64,000 nucleotides of DNA from Pseudonocardiaceae bacterium YIM PH 21723 (GCA_003600225.1 QZFT01000043.1:1-64000), one strand, 5' to 3'. Counted from the first letter of the stretch, positions 52,186 to 61,675 are shown. Numbers and translations are program-made. The notes: generated from the sequence alone by a model not told the origin.

Positions 52186-52617
52186 TCAGGAACTGGTCGG
52201 CGGTTTGGGGTCCGACGACGACGGAGGTGGGTCGGTCGGCGGCTTGCTGGTCGGCGGCTCCGATGACGGAGGCGGCGGCGGTGGGGGTGGCGGCGGAGGC
52301 GGCGGTGCCTTCGTCGTCGTGGTCGTGGTCGGCGCCTTCGTGGTGGTGGTCGGCTTCTTGCTGGACGAGCTCGCCGAACTGCTGGGGGACGAGCTCGACG
52401 AGCTGACGCTGCTCGACAAGGACGTGCTCGTCACCGATGGCGGGGTCGACTCGCCGTTGCGCACCACGTCGATCCGTGCTTTCGGGTTCTCTTCGTCGCC
52501 TAAGGCGCCAGAGCCCAGAGTGGCGATCGAAGCGAACGTGGTGGCGGTCAGCACGGCCGTTGCGGCGAGCAACGCGTGCGGGGGCAGACCACCGCCATTC
52601 TTCTTCTGTTTCGACAT
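52186..52617 (-). CDS. Ser/Thr/Pro-rich exported or membrane-anchored protein
   Basis: 143 residues from ATG 52617 (MSKQKKNGGGLPP). A hydrophobic segment (about 15-38, ALLAATAVLTATTFASIATLG) serves as anchor or signal. Then come Ser-rich (about 62-88), Thr-rich (about 90-105) and a poly-Pro run of 13 prolines, ending in a Ser/Pro tail. No globular domain is left, so it looks like a wall-associated or glycosylated stalk. It follows the CAP-domain gene in the same orientation with a 53-base gap, suggesting co-transcription. Confidence 0.65.
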   Translation of the reverse strand: MSKQKKNGGGLPPHALLAATAVLTATTFASIATLGSGALGDEENPKARIDVVRNGESTPPSVTSTSLSSSVSSSSSSPSSSASSSSKKPTTTTKAPTTTTTTKAPPPPPPPPPPPPPSSEPPTSKPPTDPPPSSSDPKPPTSS

Positions 52618-52670
52618 CGTGTCCCTAATAGCTGGTGGGACCCACGTACATGACGACCGCGAGGTAGCCG

Positions 52671-54335
52671 TCAGTATCCGAAATCCTGGGTCCAGTACCA
52701 CCCGTTGGTGTCGACTGCAACACCAATCGCGGTAAAGCTGCAATTGAGGATGTTAGCCCGATGGCCGGAAGAGTGCATCCAATCGGACATCACAACCTCC
52801 GCCGAACGTTGGCCTTGAGCGATGTTCTCCCCGCCTGGGCTGGGGTAACCCGCCGCATTGGCCCGTTCAACGAATGACTGACCATCTCGGCTCCGGTGGC
52901 CGAAGTAACCGTAAACCGCCATGTCGGTGCTGTGCTGCTGGGCGGAATCGGTCAAGTGCTGGTCCATGCGTAGTGGCGAACATCCTGCCTGCAGGCGTTC
53001 CTGATTGACCAGCTCGATCACTCGGTTGGCCGCACCCGAGGAGGGGGCTGGGGCGGGCGGCGCCGGCTTGCGCGGCTTGCTGGTGGTGGTCGTTGTCGGC
53101 GCCGGGGGAGCTTCGGCGCTGGTGGGCGCCGGGGCAACCGTGGTGGTGGTGCTGGGTGCCACCGTGGTGGTCGGCGCCGGGGCCGGGCTCTTCGTGGTGG
53201 GCGCCGGGGTGCTGCTGGTGGAGGTGACCTGATCGGCGTATCCGGCCAGGTCACTGCTCAGCGCGCCATCGCCGCGTGAGCCACCCATCCAGGCGAGTGC
53301 CGACCCGGTGATGGTGCCCGCCAGGACGACGGCGGCGATGGCCATCGCCCGTTTGCCCGACTTGGTGCCGGTCCAGCTCGGCCGCCGTGCCGGCGCACGG
53401 CCGGCGCCGGTACGCGGTCGCCGGGGCCGGCTCGGCAGGCGCAGCCGGTGGCTCGTCCGAAAGCGCCGCCGGATGGTGCTCTCGCCCGCGCTGTCCACCT
53501 CGAAGACGCGCTCGGGCTCGTCGTCGGCCAGCTCGTCCATGAGCTCGGCGGATTCGTCGTAGTCCAGGTCGGGCTCGACCCAGTCGAGGAACTCCTGGTC
53601 GGTGGACTCTTCGAAGTCGATCTCGTCGAGTCCCGCGACCGGCTCGAACTCCAGGGTCGGTTCGCCTTCGGTGACCGGTTCGAACTCGACCGTCGGCTCG
53701 CCCTCGGTCACCGGTTCGAACTCGAGTGTCGACTCCGGCCCGATCTCTTCGACCCACAGATCGGGAGCGGCGTGCACCTCGGCCTGCGGCTCGACCCGCA
53801 GGTCGGGGGCGTTGTGCGCTGCGGCCTGCGGCTCGACAGTGGGTTCGGGGGCGGCGGGAGCCTCGGTCCGGGCGCCGGTCCACGCCACCAGGTAGTCCTG
53901 CACCCCGGTGCTGCGCTCCTGGCGGATGGCGAGCTGGCCGAACTGCGGCTCCGGCTCGGCGATCTCGATTTCGGCCACCGCGATTTCGCCGGCTCCGGGC
54001 TCGGTGACCTCGGGCTCGACGGGCCGGCCCTGAGTAAGCTCGGCGAGTTCAGGCTCAACAGCTTCGGATTCAGTGACATCGCTCTGAGCAGCTTCGTCCC
54101 CGGGCTGCTCCGCGTCCGCGCCGTACCGCAGGTCGTCCGCCCAGGTCTGCCGGGAGAAGAAGCCGGTGTCCTCGTCCAGCGAGGGGGAGAAGATCAGCGA
54201 CTCCGGCGGAACCGTCTCGTCCTCGGTGCGCGGACCCTTCTCCTGCTGGAGCCGGGCGATCAGGCTGGTGGCGTTCCAACCCGGGGTTCCCGGGTCTTCC
54301 TCACCACGACGCCGGCGCAACCATCCCACCGCCAT
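52671..54335 (-). CDS. CAP (SCP/PR1-like) domain protein with acidic cytoplasmic region
   Basis: 554 residues from ATG 54335. Residues 1-290 are strongly acidic and repetitive, including three tandem copies of EFEPVTEGEPT; then a basic stretch (about 290-325), one transmembrane helix (about 327-348), a Thr/Pro linker (about 370-430) and a C-terminal CAP domain (about 435-554) with LVNQERLQAGCSPL, HSTDMAVYGYFGHRSRDG, GENIAQG and MHSSGHRANILN. CAP domains act outside the cell, often in lipid or wall binding; the intracellular acidic half is unusual for the family. Confidence 0.88.
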   Translation of the reverse strand: MAVGWLRRRRGEEDPGTPGWNATSLIARLQQEKGPRTEDETVPPESLIFSPSLDEDTGFFSRQTWADDLRYGADAEQPGDEAAQSDVTESEAVEPELAELTQGRPVEPEVTEPGAGEIAVAEIEIAEPEPQFGQLAIRQERSTGVQDYLVAWTGARTEAPAAPEPTVEPQAAAHNAPDLRVEPQAEVHAAPDLWVEEIGPESTLEFEPVTEGEPTVEFEPVTEGEPTLEFEPVAGLDEIDFEESTDQEFLDWVEPDLDYDESAELMDELADDEPERVFEVDSAGESTIRRRFRTSHRLRLPSRPRRPRTGAGRAPARRPSWTGTKSGKRAMAIAAVVLAGTITGSALAWMGGSRGDGALSSDLAGYADQVTSTSSTPAPTTKSPAPAPTTTVAPSTTTTVAPAPTSAEAPPAPTTTTTSKPRKPAPPAPAPSSGAANRVIELVNQERLQAGCSPLRMDQHLTDSAQQHSTDMAVYGYFGHRSRDGQSFVERANAAGYPSPGGENIAQGQRSAEVVMSDWMHSSGHRANILNCSFTAIGVAVDTNGWYWTQDFGY

Positions 54336-54525
54336 GCTGTGACTCCCATCACCAAACTGCCGGTCGCAAGCCCGCCGACGTCGGGGGCGCACGGTGAGCG
54401 AACCTAGCACCGAATGGGTGAACCGTTACCCAAAAGGGTGAAGATCCTCGGTAATGCTGTGCGAACGCAAATCAACCTTCGGGGGTCTGGGGCGTCCGCG
54501 CGAAGGCGCCCGGCACCATGGACCC

Positions 54526-54822
54526 ATGGGTGTGAACGAGGCAGACGATCAACCGATGCGGCTCACCGCATGGGTACACGGGCAGGTTCAGGGGGTCGGT
54601 TTCCGCTGGTGGACTCGGAGTCGGGCGTTGGAGCTCGGGTTGGTCGGCTGGGCGCGCAACCTGCCGGACGGCCGTGTCGAGGTCGTCGCCGAAGGCTCAC
54701 GCTCGTCCGGTGAGCAGTTGCTGGCGCAGTTGAACTCCGGAAGAACACCGGGAACTGTGCGTACTGTCGTGGAGCGCTGGACCACTCCTAAGGGTGACAT
54801 CACCGGCTTCGTTGAACGGTGA
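54526..54822 (+). CDS. acyP: Acylphosphatase
   Basis: 98 residues from ATG 54526; a GTG at 54532 and an ATG at 54556 (MRLTAWVHG) are alternatives as no clear ribosome site decides. The signature [18 protein letters not shown] contains the catalytic Arg, and [18 protein letters not shown] supplies the Asn of the active site. It hydrolyses acyl phosphates such as acetyl phosphate. It precedes smc, the usual actinobacterial neighbour. Confidence 0.94.
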   Translation: MGVNEADDQPMRLTAWVHGQVQGVGFRWWTRSRALELGLVGWARNLPDGRVEVVAEGSRSSGEQLLAQLNSGRTPGTVRTVVERWTTPKGDITGFVER

Positions 54823-54946
54823 CCCAGGCGCGCGGCTCGGCCGAAACAAAGCCGTCTCGGTGGGCGGGTACCCTCGTCCAGTTGACCGGGCAATCCACCA
54901 AGTGGATCAACCCCGCGAGCACTCCTGATGAAAGGGCCGGCGCCTC

Positions 54947-57900
54947 GTGTACCTGAAGAGCCTGACGCTGAAGGGCTTCAAGTCCTTCGCCTCGGCCACC
55001 ACGCTGCGCTTCGAGCCGGGCATCACCTGCGTCGTCGGCCCCAACGGCTCCGGCAAGTCCAATGTGCTGGACGCCCTGCGCTGGGTCATGGGCACCCAGG
55101 GCCCCAAGGACCTGCGTGGCGGCAAGATGGAGGACGTCATCTTCGCCGGTACCTCCGGCCGCGCCCCGCTGGGCCGCGCCGAGGTCACGCTGACCATCGA
55201 CAACTCCGACGGCGCGCTGCCGATCGAGTACACCGAGGTCTCGATCACCCGCCGGATGTTCCGCGAGGGTGCGCACGAGTACGAGATCAACGGTTCCAGC
55301 TGCCGGTTGCTGGACATCCAGGAACTGCTGTCCGACTCCGGCATCGGCCGCGAGATGCACGTGATCGTCGGCCAGGGCCAGCTCGCCGCGATCCTGGAGG
55401 CCAAGCCGGAGGAACGCCGCGCCTTCATTGAAGAGGCCGCAGGCGTACTGAAGCACCGCAAGCGCAAGGAAAAGGCGCTGCGCAAGCTCGACGCGATGCA
55501 GGCCAACCTGACCCGGCTCACCGACCTCACCGCCGAGTTGCGCCGCCAGCTCAAGCCGCTCGGCAAGCAGGCCGAGATCGCCCGCCGGGCCGCAGCGGTG
55601 CAGTCCGACCTGCGCGACGCCCGGCTGCGGCTGATCGCCGACGACCTGGTCACCCACCGTTCCGCGCTGGCCAAGGACGAGGCGGACGAGGCGACGGCGC
55701 GCACCAAGCGGGCCGAGGTCGAGCAGATGCTCCAGGTGATCTCCGCCGAGCAGACCGAGCTGGAGGAGTCCCTCGCCGCCGAGGCGCCGAAACTCCAGCA
55801 GGCCCAGGACGTCTGGTACAAGCTGTCCGCGCTCCAGGAACGACTGCGCGGCACCGTGCGGCTGGCCGCCGAGCGGCACCGGCACCTGGCCGAGCCGATG
55901 GAGTCCCAGCGGGTCGGCCGGAACCCCGACGAGCTCGAGGCCGAGGCCGAGGAAACGGCCATGCGCGAGGCCGAGCTCATCGAGGTCGTGGAGGCCGCCC
56001 GCGAGTTCATGCAGGAGAGCGGAGCCCGGCGGGCCCAGCTGGAACAGGCGCTGCAGGCCGCCGAACGCGCGCACATGGCCGCTGTCCGGGCCATCGCCGA
56101 CCGGCGCGAGGGCGTCGCCCGGCTGTCCGGCCAGGTCGAGGTGCTCCGCAGCAAGGCGGAGGCGGCCGACGAGGAGATCGAACGGCTGACCTTCGCGTTC
56201 GCCGAGGCCACCGAGCGCGCCGAGATGGCCCAGGTGGAGTTCGAGGAACAGCAGGCCGTCGGCGGCACCGAGGAAGAGGACCAATCCGGGCTGCGCGAGC
56301 GGCACGAACTGGCCCAGCGCGCCTATGACCAGGCCAAACAGCGGGTCGCCGATCTGGTCGCCGCCGAACGCTCCGCCGAGAAGGAGATCGCCTCCTGGAA
56401 GGCCCGGGTGGACGCGTTGTCCATGGGCCTGACCCGCAAGGACGGCGCGGGCGCGCTGCTCGCCGCCGCCGACCGGATCCCCGGCCTGCTCGGCTCGGTC
56501 GCCGCACTGCTCACCGTGACCCCGGGCAATGAGGTCGCCCTCGCCGCGGCGCTGGGCCCGATCGCCGACGCCATCGCGGTGTCTGCGGGCAGCGACGCGC
56601 TCACCGCACTGAACCTGCTGAAGGCCGGCGACAACGGCCGGGCCGGACTGATCATCGGCAACACGGCGTCCACCGTCGACCGGTCGAGCTGGCCAGCGCT
56701 GCCCGCCGGCGCCCGCTGGGCCGTCGACGTGGTGCAGGTGCCGCAGGCGCTGCGGTCCGCCGTGGAACGCGCCCTGGACCGGCTCGCCGTGGTGGCCGAC
56801 CTGGACGCGGCGAAGTCCCTGGTCGACCGGGACCGCACCATCCGCACCGTCACCCTGGAAGGCGACCTGCTCGGCGCCGACTGGGCCGTCGGCGGCACCG
56901 GTCGCGGGCAGAGCGTCATCGAGGTACAGGCTGCCGTCGACGAGGCCGAGCAGCAGCTGTCGGCCGCCAAGCAGACCCAGGCCGAGGCCAGTTCCACCCT
57001 GGACGGAGCACAGGCCGAGCAGGACCAGCGCCGCGCCGAACTGGACGCCGTCCAGGAACAGCTGAACGAGTCCAAGATCGTCGCGGCCCGCTCCGGAGAA
57101 CGCGTCCGCCAGCTGGGCCAGGCTGCCAAGTCCGCCGCCGCCGAGGCGCAGCGGATCGGTCAGCAGCGCGGCCGCATCGAGCACTCCCGCGAGGAGTACG
57201 GCACCAAGCTCGCCGAGTTCGAGGAGCGGCTCGCCGGCATCGAGGCCGAAGCCGAGGACATCGGCGAAGAGCCCGACACCGGTGAACGCGACGAGATCGC
57301 CGCCGAACTGGCCGTGGCCAGGCAGGAAGAGGTCGAGTCCCGCCTCCAGCTGCGCACCGCCGAGGAACGCGCCCGCGCGCTGTCCGGCAAGGCCGAAGGC
57401 CTGCGCCGTGCCGCCCGCGCCGAACGCGAGGCCCGGGAGCGGTTCGCCGCCGCGCGCATCGCCCGGACCCGGGGTGCCGAGGTGGCCGCAGCCGTGGTCA
57501 GCGGCGGTGAGACCGCCCTCGAACGGATCGAGATCTCGCTGCTGCGCGCGCTCCACGAGCGGGACGAGATCCAGGCGCAGCGCACCGAACGGGAAGCCCG
57601 GCTGACCGCCGTGCGCGGCCAGGTGCGGGAGCTGTCCACCAACCTGGAGAAGCTCACCGACGCCGTGCATCGCGACGAGGTGCTGCGCGCCGAGCAACGC
57701 ATGCGCATCGAGCAGCTGGAGACCAAGGTCGGCGAGGAGTTCGGCATGGGCCTCGACGACCTGGTCGAGGAGTACGGCCCCCTAGCCCCGATCCCGCCGA
57801 GCGCCGCCGAGATGGCCGAGTACGAGTCGGCCAGGGAACGTGGCGAGCAGGTCACCGAGCCGCAGCCCATGCCGTTCGACCGGGCCACCCAGGAACGCCG

Positions 57901-58558
57901 GGCCAAGCGCTCGGAGAAGGACCTGCAGCTGCTCGGCAAGGTCAACCCGCTGGCGCTGGAGGAGTTCGCCGCCCTCGAAGAGCGGTACAAGTTCCTGTCC
58001 ACCCAGCTGGAAGACCTCAAGGACACCCGCCGCGACCTGCTCAGCGTGGTCAAGGACGTGGACGACAAGATCCTCGAGGTCTTCGCCACCGCCTACCACG
58101 ACGTGGCCCGCGAGTTCGAGACCGTGTTCTCCACCCTGTTCCCCGGTGGCGAGGGCAGGCTCATCCTGACCGACCCCGAGGACATGCTGACCACCGGCGT
58201 CGACGTCGAGGCCCGGCCGCCCGGCAAGAAGGTCAAGCGGCTGTCGCTGCTGTCCGGTGGCGAGAAGTCGCTCACCGCGGTGGCCATGCTCGTTGCCATC
58301 TTCCGCGCGCGTCCATCACCCTTCTACGTGATGGACGAGGTCGAGGCCGCGCTGGACGACACCAACCTGCGCCGGCTGATCAGCCTGTTGGAGCAGCTCA
58401 GGGACACATCGCAGCTGCTCATCATTACTCACCAGAAACCCACGATGGAGATCGCCGACGCCCTCTACGGTGTCAGTATGCGCGGAGACGGCATTACCAA
58501 GGTCATTTCCCAACGACTCCGAAGCGTCGACGAGCCGGTGCCGGCGGTGGCCTCGTGA
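54947..58558 (+). CDS. smc: Chromosome segregation protein SMC
   Basis: 1203 residues, GTG start. N-terminal ATPase lobe with Walker A GPNGSGKSN (~residue 32), two long coiled coils (about 170-500 and 660-1010) flanking the hinge (about 515-640, VAALLTVTPGNEVALAAALGPIADAIAV), and a C-terminal lobe with signature LSLLSGGEKSLTA and Walker B PFYVMDEVEAALDD. SMC with ScpA/B compacts and aligns the chromosome. Full length, no frameshift. Its stop overlaps the idi start by 4 bases. Confidence 0.98.
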   Translation: MYLKSLTLKGFKSFASATTLRFEPGITCVVGPNGSGKSNVLDALRWVMGTQGPKDLRGGKMEDVIFAGTSGRAPLGRAEVTLTIDNSDGALPIEYTEVSITRRMFREGAHEYEINGSSCRLLDIQELLSDSGIGREMHVIVGQGQLAAILEAKPEERRAFIEEAAGVLKHRKRKEKALRKLDAMQANLTRLTDLTAELRRQLKPLGKQAEIARRAAAVQSDLRDARLRLIADDLVTHRSALAKDEADEATARTKRAEVEQMLQVISAEQTELEESLAAEAPKLQQAQDVWYKLSALQERLRGTVRLAAERHRHLAEPMESQRVGRNPDELEAEAEETAMREAELIEVVEAAREFMQESGARRAQLEQALQAAERAHMAAVRAIADRREGVARLSGQVEVLRSKAEAADEEIERLTFAFAEATERAEMAQVEFEEQQAVGGTEEEDQSGLRERHELAQRAYDQAKQRVADLVAAERSAEKEIASWKARVDALSMGLTRKDGAGALLAAADRIPGLLGSVAALLTVTPGNEVALAAALGPIADAIAVSAGSDALTALNLLKAGDNGRAGLIIGNTASTVDRSSWPALPAGARWAVDVVQVPQALRSAVERALDRLAVVADLDAAKSLVDRDRTIRTVTLEGDLLGADWAVGGTGRGQSVIEVQAAVDEAEQQLSAAKQTQAEASSTLDGAQAEQDQRRAELDAVQEQLNESKIVAARSGERVRQLGQAAKSAAAEAQRIGQQRGRIEHSREEYGTKLAEFEERLAGIEAEAEDIGEEPDTGERDEIAAELAVARQEEVESRLQLRTAEERARALSGKAEGLRRAARAEREARERFAAARIARTRGAEVAAAVVSGGETALERIEISLLRALHERDEIQAQRTEREARLTAVRGQVRELSTNLEKLTDAVHRDEVLRAEQRMRIEQLETKVGEEFGMGLDDLVEEYGPLAPIPPSAAEMAEYESARERGEQVTEPQPMPFDRATQERRAKRSEKDLQLLGKVNPLALEEFAALEERYKFLSTQLEDLKDTRRDLLSVVKDVDDKILEVFATAYHDVAREFETVFSTLFPGGEGRLILTDPEDMLTTGVDVEARPPGKKVKRLSLLSGGEKSLTAVAMLVAIFRARPSPFYVMDEVEAALDDTNLRRLISLLEQLRDTSQLLIITHQKPTMEIADALYGVSMRGDGITKVISQRLRSVDEPVPAVAS

Positions 58559-59157
58559 GCCACCCCCTGGACCGCGAGCAGATCGTGCTGGTCGACGAGG
58601 ACGGCGCCGCGATCGGCACCGCCCCGAAGCAACGCAGCCACAACGCGGAGACCCCGCTGCACCTGGCGTTCTCCTGCTACGTCTTCGACACCGAGGGCCG
58701 GTTCCTGCTGTCGCGCCGGGCGTGGCACAAGAAGACCTGGCCCGGTCAGATCACCAACAGCTGCTGCGGGCACCCGGCCCCCGGCGAGGCCATGACCCAG
58801 GCGGTGTCCCGGCGGCTCGGCTACGAGCTCGGGCTCGCGGTCGCGGCTGACAACGTTGACCTGCTGCTGCCCGACTTCCGCTATCGCGCGGTGATGGGCG
58901 ACGGCATCGTGGAGAACGAGCTGTGTCCGGTGTACCGGGTGATCACCGAGTCCCAGCCGGACCCCAATCCGGAAGAGGTCGCCGAGGCGTGGTGGCTGCC
59001 GTGGGGCGAGGTGCTGGCCGGGGCCACCGACGGCAGCGTGGAGCTGTCCCCGTGGAGCCTGCTGCAGCTGCCCAAGCTGATCGAACTCGGCCCGGATCCG
59101 CTCGCCTGGCCGTTGGGTGAACCGGACCGGCTGTTCACCGCGGCCCGTAACCCGTAG
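58555..59157 (+). CDS. idi: Isopentenyl-diphosphate delta-isomerase, type 1
   Basis: 200 residues, GTG start within the smc stop (GTGA). Nudix-fold IDI motifs: the catalytic Cys in TNSCCGHP (~residue 69), the Nudix-like helix GEAMTQAVSRRLGYELG, and the catalytic Glu in VENELCPVY. It interconverts isopentenyl and dimethylallyl diphosphate in isoprenoid synthesis, which also supplies the farnesyl diphosphate used by the geosmin synthase in this window. Close coupling to smc is unusual. Confidence 0.95.
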   Translation: MSHPLDREQIVLVDEDGAAIGTAPKQRSHNAETPLHLAFSCYVFDTEGRFLLSRRAWHKKTWPGQITNSCCGHPAPGEAMTQAVSRRLGYELGLAVAADNVDLLLPDFRYRAVMGDGIVENELCPVYRVITESQPDPNPEEVAEAWWLPWGEVLAGATDGSVELSPWSLLQLPKLIELGPDPLAWPLGEPDRLFTAARNP

Positions 59158-59213
59158 CGGTCACCATCCGTTCACTCCTGAGAAGGTTTCTCTCAAGCGG
59201 AACGGAAGGTCAG

Positions 59214-59699
59214 ATGGCGGACAACAGCCTGGCGGGTGCGGAGCTGTTCGCACACCACGACGAGGATCCTCTCGAACAGGCGGCGCTGTCCACGGACCCG
59301 TATCTGACCGCGTCGCAGGAGCAGGAACGCGACTACTTCGACGACGAACCTGAACCACCTGCCCGGCGCCGCAGGCGCTGGGCAGGCTGGTCGGTGCTCC
59401 TCGTGTTCCTGGCCTCGGTCGGGGTGTCCTACGGCGTGTACGCGTTCGCCTTCCCGCCGCCGGTACCCGAGATCGGTCAGTGCATGGCCGGCCAGCCCGA
59501 TGGCGCGGACGCCACCGGCCTCCGATCCGTGCCGTGCGGGCGCGATGCCGAATGGCGGGTCATCGGCCGCAACGAGGGCGTCACCCAGGAGCAGGCGACG
59601 CCGGAATCCTGCGCCCGGTGGAAGGACGCGGACCTGGTCTACTTCTCCTCGGCCCGCCTGGCCCGCACCGGCACGTCCCTCTGCCTGACCAAGGCCTAG
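59214..59699 (+). CDS. LppU/SCO3897-like membrane protein, copy 1
   Basis: 161 residues; GGAAGG before the ATG. An acidic cytoplasmic N-terminus (about 1-50), basic RRRRR, a membrane helix (about 57-80), and an outer domain with GQCMAG, VPCGRDAEWRVIGRN, PESCARWKDADLVYFSSARL and SLCLTK: four cysteines in the pattern of actinobacterial LppU-like proteins. Function unknown. First of three related genes; ends in CTAG shared with the convergent GNAT gene. Confidence 0.8.
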   Translation: MADNSLAGAELFAHHDEDPLEQAALSTDPYLTASQEQERDYFDDEPEPPARRRRRWAGWSVLLVFLASVGVSYGVYAFAFPPPVPEIGQCMAGQPDGADATGLRSVPCGRDAEWRVIGRNEGVTQEQATPESCARWKDADLVYFSSARLARTGTSLCLTKA

Positions 59700-59980
59700 G
59701 ACGCCTTGGGTACCTGATCCGGATGGCGTTCCAGCCAGCCGGCCACGAACCAGCAGTCCGGGCGGATCAACCGCTTCTGCTCGTTCGCCATCGCCACCAC
59801 CGCGGACACCAGCGCCGATCCGACGCCCCGCCCCTCGAATTCCGGCACCACCTTCGTGCTCGGCGTGATCAGCGTGCGGCCGGACGCGATGTAGTCCAGC
59901 CAGCCCGCCAGGTCACCGTTGATGTAGGCCTCGAACCGCGAGCGCTCCGGCACGTCCCGTACGACCAATCCGTTCCCCAT
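59696..59980 (-). CDS. GNAT-type N-acetyltransferase (YjdJ-like, minimal)
   Basis: 94 residues from ATG 59980; ATGs at 59995 and 59998 are alternatives, with GGGGGA further upstream. The single minimal GNAT fold shows NDLAGWLDY-like strand (NGDLAGWLDYIASG), TLITPSTKVVPEFEGRGVGSALV with the acetyl-CoA loop (EFEGRGVG), and RLIRPDCWFVAGWLERHPD. This short family is common in bacteria and its substrates are unknown. It is inserted between LppU-like copies 1 and 2 on the opposite strand. Confidence 0.9.
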   Translation of the reverse strand: MGNGLVVRDVPERSRFEAYINGDLAGWLDYIASGRTLITPSTKVVPEFEGRGVGSALVSAVVAMANEQKRLIRPDCWFVAGWLERHPDQVPKAS

Positions 59981-60077
59981 GCGCGAATACAACATCATCC
60001 GTGCGTGGAAAATTCCCCCGGTGGTGATCGGTGGTCGGCCATGTGCACTACGGTCGATCCGACCGAAAGGGGGACAC

Positions 60078-60848
60078 GTGACGAACCCATACGGACAACG
60101 GCCTTCGGACATGCGGACGCAGCGGCTGAGCAGGCCACCGCAACCGACCTCGCCGCAGCCGGGTTTCCTGCCGCCGCCCGCCCCGGTGCCGCCGGAGAAG
60201 GGCACCTCCACCGTGCTGGTGGTGGGCATCGTCCTGGCCGCGGTACTCGGTCTGCTCGGCGCGGGTGTGTTCCTGCTCGACAAGAAGGAACAGCAGGCCG
60301 CGAGCGCGCCCGATGAGCCGCCGGTCAGCCAGGCGCAGGGGCGGGCCGTCGGGGACTGCCTGCACGGCTACATTCCCGAGACCGGCACGATGAAGAACGA
60401 CAACGTTGACCTGACCAACGCCTCCTGCGACCGGGCCGACTGGAAGATCGTCGGGATCAAGGCCGATCTGACCCAGCAGGAGGCCAACGTCTCCGCCGAG
60501 TGCGGGCCGTTCGAGGACACCGAGGCCATGTACTTCGCCCGCACGCTGAGCGGCCGCGGCTCGCTCTACTGCCTGGCGCCGGTCGGCCTGGCCACCGTCA
60601 CCGAGCAGCAGGCGGCGAAGGTCGGCCAGTGCCTCGAAGAGGCGCAGACCCAGATCAAGGGTCGCCGGCTGGTGCCCTGCGCGAAGGGCAAGGACCGGAT
60701 CGTCGGCATCGTGCGCGGCAAGACCAAGGCCGACGCCGATCACAACGATCCCAGGGTGTGCCAGCAGTTCCCGCAGGCGAAGACCTACTTCTGGGTGGTC
60801 AACTGGACGGGGCAGGCCACCGTGCTGTGCACCGCCCCGGCGGCCTGA
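60078..60848 (+). CDS. LppU/SCO3897-like membrane protein, copy 2
   Basis: 256 residues from GTG 60078 (AAAGGGGGA before it). Pro-rich cytoplasmic N-terminus, a membrane helix (about 45-68), then two tandem outer modules: GDCLHGY...ASCDRADWKIVGIKADLT...SAECG...SLYCLAPVG and GQCLEEA...VPCAKGKDRIVGIVRGKT...VCQQF...TVLCTA. Each repeats the four-cysteine LppU unit, so copy 2 is a two-module version of copy 1. Function unknown; export through the single anchor is inferred. Confidence 0.8.
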   Translation: MTNPYGQRPSDMRTQRLSRPPQPTSPQPGFLPPPAPVPPEKGTSTVLVVGIVLAAVLGLLGAGVFLLDKKEQQAASAPDEPPVSQAQGRAVGDCLHGYIPETGTMKNDNVDLTNASCDRADWKIVGIKADLTQQEANVSAECGPFEDTEAMYFARTLSGRGSLYCLAPVGLATVTEQQAAKVGQCLEEAQTQIKGRRLVPCAKGKDRIVGIVRGKTKADADHNDPRVCQQFPQAKTYFWVVNWTGQATVLCTAPAA

Positions 60849-60932
60849 GGACGGCCTACCGGCCTGCAGGTCGAATGTCGGCCGAATGCAGTAGCGTGAC
60901 CCCAACTCACGACGTCCACATTGGGGGAGCGC

Positions 60933-61649
60933 ATGTCGCATCCACATGTTCCGCAGCCCGCTCCGGTTCCGCAGCCGGCCCCGTCGCCGAAGCCGTGGAA
61001 CGTGATCGGCGTTCTCGTCGCCGTCGTGGTCGTGCTGATCATCGGAATCGCGGTCGCCGCACCCAGCGGCCCGAGTTCGACGGGGCCCAGTGACTTCGCC
61101 GCCGACCCGACGCCGACCGCGGAGAAGGCGGGCTCGAAGGCCGGCCAGTGCATCAAGGGTGAGATCCCCGAGGGCGGCGTGGGCGCGAACGACGTGACCT
61201 GGGTGCCGTGTGGGCCGGCCGCGGACTGGAAGATCCTGGCCACCAACGAGGGCGTCAAACCCCTCGACGCGTTGGACAAGTGCTCCGACCTCAACCCCGG
61301 CACGGAGGCCAGCTACTTCTCCGGCAGGCGGGACAAGTACGGCCTGGAGTCCGGCACCCTGTACTGCCTGGCGCCCAACAGCCACGCCAACCAGGCGGAG
61401 CTGGCCAAGACCGGTGTCGGCGAGTGCCTGACGAAGATCACCTTCCAGCGCCAGGAGCGGATGGACAAGGCGGCCTGCGCCTCCGGGCAGTACAAGGTGG
61501 CCAGTGTCAGCCCGGGACACAGCGAGATCGACAAGATCTCCGCTCGCCCCTGTGACAACCAGCCCGGGGTGAACTCCTCGCTGTGGGTGCGGGAGAAGGG
61601 CGGCCTCGCCGCCAGGTTCACCGCGCTGTGCCTGGGGCCTGCGCAGTAG
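60933..61649 (+). CDS. LppU/SCO3897-like membrane protein, copy 3
   Basis: 238 residues from ATG 60933 (GGGGGAG 4 bases upstream). Pro-rich N-terminus (PHVPQPAPVPQPAP), a membrane helix (about 25-46), and two outer modules: GQCIKGE...VPCGPAADWKILATN...KCSDL...LYCLAP and GECLTKI...AACASGQYKVASV...PCDNQ...ALCLG. Layout is the same as copy 2. Adjacent to ftsY, 26 bases before its start, so the pair may be co-transcribed. Confidence 0.8.
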   Translation: MSHPHVPQPAPVPQPAPSPKPWNVIGVLVAVVVVLIIGIAVAAPSGPSSTGPSDFAADPTPTAEKAGSKAGQCIKGEIPEGGVGANDVTWVPCGPAADWKILATNEGVKPLDALDKCSDLNPGTEASYFSGRRDKYGLESGTLYCLAPNSHANQAELAKTGVGECLTKITFQRQERMDKAACASGQYKVASVSPGHSEIDKISARPCDNQPGVNSSLWVREKGGLAARFTALCLGPAQ

Positions 61650-61675
61650 TTCGGCGCGGATGAAAGGATGGCGGC

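Noticed and set aside
54823-57697. 965-residue leftward frame opposite smc
   Set aside because: Composition-driven shadow of smc; no start signal and no recognisable domain, whereas smc is complete with all motifs.
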